The notes beneath the pieces were generated by a model, which had not been told where the DNA came from, ran no database searches, and was given only the letters and a program-made list of their open reading frames with translations. From positions 1 through 34,064 of the forward strand of contig MWZA01000171.1 in NCBI GenBank assembly GCA_002050455.1: DNA of 34,064 bases, written 5' to 3'. The position numbers and the translations under genes are program-made. Source of the DNA: Acidobacteria bacterium 5-1. GTDB lineage: Bacteria; Acidobacteriota; Blastocatellia; Pyrinomonadales; Pyrinomonadaceae. How positions within the stretch are numbered: the first letter of the stretch is position 1; each line of letters begins with the position of its first letter. Below are positions 1 to 7,601 of this stretch, one piece after another.

Positions 1-107
1 CTTTTCGCCGCGAATTCCTTTCCCGAGCCACGCTTTTGCCACCCGCCAGTGAACGGACACGGTGATTGGCGCGATGCCTAAAACTTCCGCTGTTTCTTCA
101 ATCATCA

Positions 108-352
108 AACTGCAAAATAACGCGGAAGCTCTCAAATATTTCGAGCAGGCTCTCGAAAACAGCCGTCGTCTTGAACGCAAATCCATCCAGGCGTATGTTT
201 TGAGCGAATGCGGAAACGCGCAGGCAACAGTCGGAAACAAAAACGAGGCTTTGAGCTTTTACCGGCAGTCGCTTGAGTTATGGAAAAACCTCAAACAGGA
301 CAAAGTTGTTACAAGTCTTGAAGAGAAAATTGCTAAATTAGAGGCGAATTAA
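108..352 (+). pseudogene. TPR-like protein fragment (5' end lost; ORF 62-352 is a chimera starting in antisense sigma-factor sequence)
   Basis: Translation ...NNAEALKYFEQALENSRRLERKSIQAYVLSECGNAQATVGNKNEALSFYRQSLELWKNL has TPR-like spacing. Bases 1-~107 are a reverse-complement near-copy of ~1235-1341, so the ORF N-terminus is not TPR coding. Confidence 0.6.
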
Positions 353-776
353 GTTTCCTCAATTCATCTATCAGAGACAAAACTTCCTTGACGGCTTGCG
401 GCACGGCACGTTCAACCGGCAAAGTCATTACACACCATAGATGAGTCAAGTGTATTATGCCTTTTAGTAATATCCGGACATTATGAAAATAATGTTGTGA
501 GACATTAAATAAAACATAAGTTGCGTGAGGTCTTACAAACTACACTTTTTGAAACCGAAAATTGAAGCCGAATTCCCCTTTATACTTAAAAAGGCACGAC
601 CAATACATTTTCAGGCAAGCTATCTCTGCACGAAAAAATCACAAAACTTAGTAAGTTTTTCAAATTATTTTGAAAAAAGATTGTTATTCCTGTATTTATC
701 TGCTAGAATCGTGGCAAATTTCTTAACTTTTGCAAAGCGAAAATCAGTCTGTTTTGATTTTGCCCACTTCCACTAT

Positions 777-1352
777 ATGAGTGACACTCAGCAAATAACC
801 GAGATGCTCGCGGCATGGAGTAGTGGAGATGAATCCTCAATTGACCGCTTGCTGCCGATGGTGGAAACCGAGCTACGCCGGATTGCGCACAATTATATGC
901 GGCGCGAAAATCCGGGTCATACATTGCAAACGACCGCTCTGGTTAACGAGGCTTACCTGAAACTGGTTAAACAAACCGATGTTACATGGCAGAACCGGAT
1001 GCAGTTTTTCGGTATCTCGGCGCAGATTATGCGGCGCATTCTGATAAATCACGCCCGCGACAAAAAAGCCGACAAACGCGGTAAAGGCGCGCCGCACGTT
1101 AATCTGGACGATGTCTCCATTCTCACGCCGGAAAAATCAAATGAACTTATAGCCTTAGACGATGCGCTAACGAAACTGGCTGAATTCGATCAGACGAAAA
1201 GCCGGATTGTCGAGCTAAGATATTTCAGCGGTTTGACGATTGAAGAAACAGCGGAAGTTTTAGGCATCGCGCCAATCACCGTGTCCGTTCACTGGCGGGT
1301 GGCAAAAGCGTGGCTCGGCAAAGAAATTCGCGGCGAAAAGAAAGATATATAA
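777..1352 (+). CDS. ECF-like sigma-70 family RNA polymerase sigma factor
   Basis: MSDTQQITEMLAAWSSGDESSIDRLLPMVETELRRIAHNYMRRE...LVNEAYLKLV...RRILINHARDKKADKRG...VELRYFSGLTIEETAEVLGIAPITVSVHWRVAKAWL; the start at 777 fits family length better than 525. Confidence 0.9.
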   Translation: MSDTQQITEMLAAWSSGDESSIDRLLPMVETELRRIAHNYMRRENPGHTLQTTALVNEAYLKLVKQTDVTWQNRMQFFGISAQIMRRILINHARDKKADKRGKGAPHVNLDDVSILTPEKSNELIALDDALTKLAEFDQTKSRIVELRYFSGLTIEETAEVLGIAPITVSVHWRVAKAWLGKEIRGEKKDI

Positions 1353-1484
1353 CTTTCCATCATTTTTCGTGCCTTAGCAGTTGGAGGATAAATTTTAATT
1401 GCAGGCTCGGATTTACATTCTGTGAATCAGGCTAGTCATAAATCTCATTTCAACGAGATTTGGCTCTGCAATAACCCTGAAATA

Positions 1485-4433
1485 ATGCAAGCGGATCGCT
1501 GGAAAAATATTGAACAAATTTTTAATGTCGCCGTCGCACTATCGCCCGCCGAGCGAACGGAATATCTACCGGTGGCTTGCGGCGACGACATGGGATTGCG
1601 CGAAGAAATAGATTCGATGCTGACCGAAGATTCAATACACGACGACTTTTTAGGTGAATCGGTTTTCGCTCTCGGAGCAACTCTGCTCGAATACGACGAA
1701 CTACTCAGCCAGTCCGAATTCGCCTCCTACAAACTGCAAAAACTCCTTGGGCGGGGCGGAATGGGGGCGGTTTATCTGGCGGAAGACACGCGGCTCGGAC
1801 GATTGGTGGCGGTGAAGGTTTTGCCGCCCGCGCTTGTGGAAGACCAACAGAGCTTGTCGCGTTTTCGTCAAGAAGCGAGAGCCGTGTCGCAGCTCTCGCA
1901 TCCAAACATCGCGCATATCTACGAATTCGGCGAAACAAACGGGCGCTTATTTTTGGCGATGGAATACGTCGCCGGAAAAACCGTCCGTGAATTGATTAAG
2001 GAAAAAGCTATATCAGGTTCTCTCGCCTTGAATATTGCCAAACAAATTGCCCTCGCGCTGATTTCAACCCACGAGCGCGGTATTATCCATCGTGACATCA
2101 AACCTGAAAACATCATTGTTAAGGACGATGGGTTAGTAAAAGTTCTGGATTTCGGTCTGGCAAAACTGAACGAGCCAAAGATAGAAACATCGGTTGACGG
2201 CGACGCGCTGCCGTCACAAATATCCACCCAATCGGGAATGATTTTGGGAACCGTCGGTTATATGTCGCCGGAACAGATACGCGGCAAAGAACTCGATTCG
2301 TCAACCGATTTGTGGAGTTTAGGCGTGGTGTTGTTTGAAATGCTTACTGGAAAGCGTCCATTTCAGGGAGAAACGCCAAGCGATGTCCAAGCCGCGATTC
2401 TCAAAGATGAACCGCTCTCGTTAAACGAATCTAAAAGCGCGTTGAACATCAATCAAATTATTAAAAAGGCTCTGACTAAAAACATTGCCGAGCGTTATCA
2501 AACCGCCCACGAATTTGCCGAAGACATCGAGCAGGTACAATTGCAATCGGATTCAAATTTTCATAACAGTCATCGTTACTTCGCCGTAACTAACACTAAT
2601 GAATCTTCTGCCAAACATTTACCGTCCGCCGACGAAACAAATAAAATTTTGAGCTGGCAATTTATTTTACCCGGCGTTCTAATTTTAGCGGCAGTCGCCG
2701 GTTGGGTGATTTTTCAGATTGCGGCTCAAAGGCAATTCGTTCCCAATAAATTCGCCAATTTGCGAACAGAACGCCTGACCAACAGCGGCAGCGCCCTGCG
2801 AGCTGCCATCTCGCCGGACGGTAAACTTCTGACTTACGTTTTTGAAGAGGCGGGAAACAGAGGCGTATTTTTGCGCAGCCGAAACGCTTCCGGCAAATTT
2901 TCCGCTGAGGCAATTGCGCTCGTCGCGCCCTCCGCCAGCCGACAAATACGCGGAGTGAGTTTTGCGCCGGACGGACAACAAGTTTATTTTCGGGCTAAAA
3001 CAACGGAAGACACTACTTTTCACATTTACCGCGTTTCGGTTGGAGGCAGCGAGCCACAGAAAATTATCGATGACGCTCAATCGACACCGAGTTTCTCGCC
3101 CGACGGCAAACAAATGGTGTTTCTGCGGGCAAATCAGGACAACAGCCGTGGAGATTTAATCATTGCCGAGGCTGACGGCACCAACCCGCGCGTTTTCTAC
3201 TCACGCCAGTCGCCTGAATTTTTTTCGCATCAAGCGCAGCCTGCCTGGTCGCCCGACGGAAATACAATTCTTTGCTCGACCGGCACCAGAGCCGACAACC
3301 GTGAGCAAATGCTCCCGCTCTCCATTCGCATCAGCGATGGTCAAACGCAGCCTGTTTTCAAAGAGCCTTGGGGACAAATATGGACAACTCACTGGGTCGA
3401 AGGCGGCAGCGCGTTTATTATGACCGGGCGGCAAGATCGCTCCATTGACAATAATCAGTTGTGGCACGTCGCATATCCGAGCGGCGAGGTGACGCGCCTG
3501 ACCCATGATTTTAACGATTACTACGGCATTTCGGTTTCCGAGCAGACAGATGATGCGGGAGTTGAGTTGACCAGCGTTATTCTGAAACGCACAACGCAGC
3601 TTTGGAAAGTAAATTTGGCAACTCCCGCCGAAAACGCCGCGCAGCCGATAACTCAACCTGGAGGCGACGACGGTTTCGGCGTTTCGTGGGCGCGGAGCAG
3701 CGACAAAGTTTTTTATGGATCGGTAATCGCCGGCAATCCCGATATTTGGGTGATGAATGCAGACGGCACAGACCGCCGCCAATTAACATCTGATTGGCAT
3801 TTGGACTCGCAGCCGACCGTTACTCCCGACGGGCGATACGTCATTTTTGGCTCTTTGCGTTCGGGCATCGAATCGCTCTGGCGGATGAACGCAGACGGAA
3901 GCGAACAGACATTATTGGTTCAGGATGCGCTCCGCGAACCTCTGGCAATTATGCCTGACGGATTGATTTATTATCACAGCACAAAAGGCGGCGCGGCGAT
4001 GTGGCGAGTTCCGGTCGAAGGCGGGCAGCCGGAGAAACTCTTTGCCGGAAGATACTTCCCTTCCGCCGTCTCGCCCGACGGCAAATTTCTCGCCGCAAGC
4101 GTTCGTCCCGAAGCAGCTAAAGCATACTCACTTGCCGTATTAGCCGTTGAAGAAAATTCTCTGCGCGTCGTCAGCGAATTCAAACCTGTCGAAGGAGCGG
4201 AGTTGCCGAACTGGCTGCGCTGGACGCCTGACGGCAAAGCAATCGTTTATATCGTCACCAAAAAAGGAATCAGCAATTTATGGGCGCAACCCGTGGACGG
4301 CGGCAAACCCAAACAATTGACTAACTTTACAAGCAACCGCATTTATTCCTTCGATTTTTCGCCCGACGGCAAACAAATAATATGCGCTCGCGGCGAATTA
4401 TCCGGCTACATTGTACTGCTCACAAATGAATAA
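1485..4433 (+). CDS. Serine/threonine protein kinase with C-terminal TolB/WD40-like beta-propeller repeats
   Basis: [56 protein letters not shown] segment near residue 430; repeated 'SPDGK' motifs. ORF also open to 1422. Confidence 0.93.
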   Translation: MQADRWKNIEQIFNVAVALSPAERTEYLPVACGDDMGLREEIDSMLTEDSIHDDFLGESVFALGATLLEYDELLSQSEFASYKLQKLLGRGGMGAVYLAEDTRLGRLVAVKVLPPALVEDQQSLSRFRQEARAVSQLSHPNIAHIYEFGETNGRLFLAMEYVAGKTVRELIKEKAISGSLALNIAKQIALALISTHERGIIHRDIKPENIIVKDDGLVKVLDFGLAKLNEPKIETSVDGDALPSQISTQSGMILGTVGYMSPEQIRGKELDSSTDLWSLGVVLFEMLTGKRPFQGETPSDVQAAILKDEPLSLNESKSALNINQIIKKALTKNIAERYQTAHEFAEDIEQVQLQSDSNFHNSHRYFAVTNTNESSAKHLPSADETNKILSWQFILPGVLILAAVAGWVIFQIAAQRQFVPNKFANLRTERLTNSGSALRAAISPDGKLLTYVFEEAGNRGVFLRSRNASGKFSAEAIALVAPSASRQIRGVSFAPDGQQVYFRAKTTEDTTFHIYRVSVGGSEPQKIIDDAQSTPSFSPDGKQMVFLRANQDNSRGDLIIAEADGTNPRVFYSRQSPEFFSHQAQPAWSPDGNTILCSTGTRADNREQMLPLSIRISDGQTQPVFKEPWGQIWTTHWVEGGSAFIMTGRQDRSIDNNQLWHVAYPSGEVTRLTHDFNDYYGISVSEQTDDAGVELTSVILKRTTQLWKVNLATPAENAAQPITQPGGDDGFGVSWARSSDKVFYGSVIAGNPDIWVMNADGTDRRQLTSDWHLDSQPTVTPDGRYVIFGSLRSGIESLWRMNADGSEQTLLVQDALREPLAIMPDGLIYYHSTKGGAAMWRVPVEGGQPEKLFAGRYFPSAVSPDGKFLAASVRPEAAKAYSLAVLAVEENSLRVVSEFKPVEGAELPNWLRWTPDGKAIVYIVTKKGISNLWAQPVDGGKPKQLTNFTSNRIYSFDFSPDGKQIICARGELSGYIVLLTNE

Positions 4434-4746
4434 ATTCGTGGTAAACGAATCAGGTAATTTTTGGTAATTTTTCAAAGCCTCCCGCGAAATTATGGTAATT
4501 CCGACTCGAAAAGGTTATTGTGCCAAAAAATCTAGACGGGTTTAGTTCGGTCTGGCAGAAAGTTGAACTGCTGCAAAAAGCGTTTTAAGCATTTATGCAC
4601 TTTTGTAACGCGCTCAACCGAAATGTCATAGACAATCAAGACATACATAAATTTTCAAAAAATATAAAAAGTTGCTGACTTTTTTCCTTTTGTATGTTAT
4701 AAAACTTTCACCCGAATTTTCCAAGCAGTTTTATCAGATAATAAAA

Positions 4747-5751
4747 ATGAGTTATCGCACGGCTCTCACGGAGCGACTCATCCAAACTCTCTTTAAGTTG
4801 ATTCGTCGCCCGCATTCGCGGCAAGAATTGGCGCGTGAATACGGCGTAAATGCCAAAACCATCAGCCGCGATATTGACGCGCTTTCGCTTGAATATCCAA
4901 TTGTCATAAGGCGTGAAGGAAGAGAGGTTTTCTATCAATTTGCCGAGGGCTTTAAATTTGAATTTCCCCAAATATCAATTGAAGAACTCGCCACGATTCT
5001 GCTTGCACAAAAATCTATCGCCGGAATCGGCATTACCGCCAAAGGCTCGGTTTATGCCGGGTATGCCGACTCCTTGCTTGAAAAAATCAGAAAATCTCTG
5101 CCCAATTCCGTCCGCGAAAGAATGGACGCGCTTTCAAATGTGTATGGCTCGGCGGCGATTCCGGCAAAGAATTTCGCTCGCCATACCGAAACGATTGACC
5201 GCTTGGCTTCGTGCGCGGTGCGGCAAAAACGAGTTTCACTGTATTATCATTCGCTCGGTAGTAATGAAGAAAAGACGCGCGTTTTAGAGCCATACGCCGT
5301 TTATTTCGACCCCGACGGCGCAACTTTGAAACTCGTCGCCTTTGAACCGAATTACAAAACGCTCCGCGTGTTTTCGATTGAACGAATCGCCAATGTGAAA
5401 GAGTTAAATGAAAACTTCAAGCGTCCAAAAGAATTCAGTCTTAAAGAATATCTCGACGATAATTGCTTTAACGGCATTCACGGCAAATCCGTAACGGTTC
5501 GGTTAAAAGCAAAAGGCATCACGGCGCGAATCTTTGCGGAAAGAAAATTTCACCCGACGCAAAAAACAATTGAAAAGAAACAACGTCGCGGTGCATCGCC
5601 GGAAACCATCATGATTGAAATGCGTGTGGCAAACGGCAGAGGATTAATCAGATTTATCTTAAGCTGGCTTCCCAACGTCGAGGTCGTTTCGCCGAAAGAG
5701 ATTAAAGAAGAAGTCAGAGAAGTTTTATTAAAGGGTTTAGAAAATTTTTAG
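4747..5751 (+). CDS. Helix-turn-helix WYL-domain transcriptional regulator
   Basis: N-terminal HTH (SRQELAREYGVNAKTISRDIDALSLEYPI) and WYL-like central domain (VSLYYHSLGSNEEKTRVLEPYAVYFDPDGATLKLVAFEPNYKTLRVFSIERI). Confidence 0.88.
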   Translation: MSYRTALTERLIQTLFKLIRRPHSRQELAREYGVNAKTISRDIDALSLEYPIVIRREGREVFYQFAEGFKFEFPQISIEELATILLAQKSIAGIGITAKGSVYAGYADSLLEKIRKSLPNSVRERMDALSNVYGSAAIPAKNFARHTETIDRLASCAVRQKRVSLYYHSLGSNEEKTRVLEPYAVYFDPDGATLKLVAFEPNYKTLRVFSIERIANVKELNENFKRPKEFSLKEYLDDNCFNGIHGKSVTVRLKAKGITARIFAERKFHPTQKTIEKKQRRGASPETIMIEMRVANGRGLIRFILSWLPNVEVVSPKEIKEEVREVLLKGLENF

Positions 5752-5828
5752 ATAAATCTCTCAATCAAGGAGAATACTTGTCCGTTTTGATTGTTACAAT
5801 GCTTTTATAAATTATAAGGAAAACTAAA

Positions 5829-6521
5829 ATGAGGCTTCACTTTACACTTTCGCCAAACACAAAACCCGTCCCATTTGATTACCAACATTGGCTGACGGGC
5901 GTATTTCACAAATGGCTTGCAGACAATGATTTGCACGATAAAATCAGCCTTTATTCGCTTTCTTGGTTGGATGGAAGCCGAAGAGTCGTCAATCGTTTGG
6001 AGTTTCCAAACGGCGCGAGTTGGTTTGTCAGTTTTTACGAAGACGAATATGTCGAAAAACTTGTGAATGGCGCGTTGAGCGACCCAGAAATGTTCTGCGG
6101 AATGCGCGTCCTGCAAATCCGGCAGCAAACCACGCCCGATTTCGGCACAAAATACAAATTTAAAGTAGCAAGTCCGGTCTTTGCGAAAGGCAAAACTCCA
6201 GCAAATGGCAAACCGCCGCATCATTATCTTTTCAACGAACCGGAAACCGACGCAATTTTAACCGCCACGCTCATTCACAAAATGGACGTTGCCAACCGCG
6301 AAGCCGACGAAGTAAGATTTACCGGCGCAGACAAACAAGTAAAAGTCGGCTTTGACCGCGAGTTTGCAAACCCGAAAATAAAACTCGTCCGCATCAAAGA
6401 CACCGACCACAAAGCAAGCATCTGCCCCATAATTGTCGAAGGCACACCCAAAGCCGTGCGCTTCGCCTGGAACGTCGGCATCGGCAACAGCACGGGAAGT
6501 TGTTTTGGTGCATTAGCTTGA
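5829..6521 (+). CDS. cas6: CRISPR-associated endoribonuclease Cas6
   Basis: MRLHFTLSPNTKPVPFDYQHWLTGVFHKWL... with C-terminal Gly-rich loop GIGNSTGSCFGALA; first gene of the cas cluster. Confidence 0.93.
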   Translation: MRLHFTLSPNTKPVPFDYQHWLTGVFHKWLADNDLHDKISLYSLSWLDGSRRVVNRLEFPNGASWFVSFYEDEYVEKLVNGALSDPEMFCGMRVLQIRQQTTPDFGTKYKFKVASPVFAKGKTPANGKPPHHYLFNEPETDAILTATLIHKMDVANREADEVRFTGADKQVKVGFDREFANPKIKLVRIKDTDHKASICPIIVEGTPKAVRFAWNVGIGNSTGSCFGALA

Positions 6522-6557
6522 TTTGAAAGATATTTGATTAATTTTTTGAAAACAGAC

Positions 6558-6586
6558 TTGACTGTCACGAAAAAATTTTCTATTGT
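6558..6586 (+). promoter_or_regulatory. Candidate sigma70 promoter TTGACT-N17-TATTGT driving the cas6-cas5 intergenic RNA
   Basis: -35 TTGACT 6558-6563, 17-nt spacer, -10 TATTGT 6581-6586; predicted TSS about 6592-6594. Confidence 0.5.
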
Positions 6587-6602
6587 TAAAAAGATTCATT
6601 GC

Positions 6603-6618
6603 TTAGAAAGACCATAGG
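6603..6618 (-). promoter_or_regulatory. Putative CreA-guided Cascade target: minus-strand protospacer ATGGTCTTTCTAA with 5' CCT candidate PAM
   Basis: Minus-strand 6615->6603 matches pseudo-spacer 6665-6677 (ATGGTTTTTCTTA) at 11 of 13 positions; mismatches are at 6 and 12. Candidate PAM CCT is the complement of 6616-6618. Confidence 0.6.
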
Positions 6619-6631
6619 AGTTTGATTGAAT

Positions 6632-6664
6632 CTTTTTAATTGAACCTTATTTAGGAATAGAAAT
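6632..6664 (+). repeat. Degenerate CRISPR repeat (creA-like pseudo-repeat)
   Basis: CTTTTTAATTGAACCTTATTTAGGAATAGAAAT versus array repeat CTTTTAATTGAACCAATGTGGAATTGAAAC; 5' half nearly identical, 3' handle GGAATAGAAAT versus GGAATTGAAAC. Confidence 0.8.
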
Positions 6665-6700
6665 ATGGTTTTTCTTAAATGAACACGAAAAAAGGTGACG
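6632..6700 (+). ncRNA. Candidate CreA-like crRNA-like RNA (pseudo-repeat plus pseudo-spacer; 3' end unknown)
   Basis: Degenerate repeat followed by a sequence whose seed matches the adjacent promoter-proximal region; cas6-cas5 position resembles the CreTA position in known type I-B loci. 3' boundary is arbitrary. Confidence 0.55.
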
Positions 6701-6738
6701 GTCTTGCTATCAACAATTACCCGGCACCTTTCTATTAC

Positions 6739-6822
6739 GAAGGCGTGGCGGAATTAGGTATACGCATCCGATTCTCAATCGGACGGTATTGAACTTTGCG
6801 GGTTCAAATCCCGCCGCCTTCA
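6739..6822 (+). tRNA. Class-II leucine-type tRNA cloverleaf with CTC (Glu) anticodon
   Basis: Acceptor GAAGGCG/CGCCTTC 7/7; T8 G9; D-stem GCG/CGC with GG in loop (TGGCGGAATTAGGTATACGC, Leu-like); anticodon stem TCCGA/TCGGA with loop TTCTCAA; 14-nt variable region; T-arm GCGGG-TTCAAAT-CCCGC; A73; no encoded CCA. Confidence 0.85.
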
Positions 6823-6869
6823 TCATATTTTGACACAAATGTGTGATGTTTCAAACTGAGAGAGGAAGA

Positions 6870-7601
6870 ATGACAGTAGATTTCAAATTTTTACTTAAAG
6901 AACCGGATTTTTCCGTTCGTGGAAAATTGACTATTGAAGCAATCGCGCCGCTTTCGATGGTGGCGAGCTTGCCGGGCAAATACTATCGTAGTCAGCCCGA
7001 ACCAACTCCGCAAATGCTTTATGGAATGATTGAAAACGCGCTGGGTTGGCACATTTCCGTTAAAGAAAGAAATGAACTCGGCAAAAAATTAAAAAAGAAA
7101 TTTGGAACGGAATTGGGAAAATCAGGCGTTGGCTTTGTTAGTTTGTTGCAATTTCATTTGCGTTTCGGAACTTCTTGTTTGCCGCCGCTTCTTCATTTTG
7201 ACGATTATTGGACACAGCATTTGAGAGGCGGCGGCTTTATCGGTGGAAGCAGAAATTATGACAATCGTTTAATTCCACTGATGAACGCGCAGCGTGGCGG
7301 ACAAATCAACATCGGCGACCAAAGCGAAGAGAAAGGTTTTAGCAAAGACCCGAACAAAATTAACGATTTCAAAGACGGCGACGGCGTTCACGTCAATGTC
7401 GTGCGCGACCTTTTTCCGCAATATTATTCCAGCCCGACACCACGCGAATATATTTTGCCGAAAGGAAAATATAAATTCGTCGTCGAAACTTCAAACGCGC
7501 TGGCAGAAATGATTGGCGAAGCAATTGAAAATCCAGCTGCACCGCTTTATTTAGGTTCAAACGACGGTTGGATTGAAGCCGAATGGGAGGTTTTAACGTG
7601 A
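6870..7601 (+). CDS. cas5: Type I-B-like CRISPR-associated protein Cas5
   Basis: MTVDFKFLLKEPDFSVRGKLTIEAIAPLSMVASLPGKYYRSQPEPTPQMLYGMIENALGWH; SD-like AGAGGAAG before ATG 6870 favours this over ATG 6843. Confidence 0.85.
   Translation: MTVDFKFLLKEPDFSVRGKLTIEAIAPLSMVASLPGKYYRSQPEPTPQMLYGMIENALGWHISVKERNELGKKLKKKFGTELGKSGVGFVSLLQFHLRFGTSCLPPLLHFDDYWTQHLRGGGFIGGSRNYDNRLIPLMNAQRGGQINIGDQSEEKGFSKDPNKINDFKDGDGVHVNVVRDLFPQYYSSPTPREYILPKGKYKFVVETSNALAEMIGEAIENPAAPLYLGSNDGWIEAEWEVLT

Noticed and set aside
2662-3789. Several antisense/out-of-frame ORFs over the kinase gene
   Set aside because: They overlap a well-supported kinase/TolB CDS and show no domain features.
6691-6731. Rho-independent terminator before the tRNA
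   Set aside because: The stem is good but is followed by CTATTACG rather than a U-tract, so it is reported only as a structure of unknown function.
6739-6822. Ordinary tRNA-Glu(CTC) that happens to lie in the operon
   Set aside because: The 14-nt variable region and Leu-type D-arm do not fit a class-I tRNA-Glu; isotype scoring is still needed.
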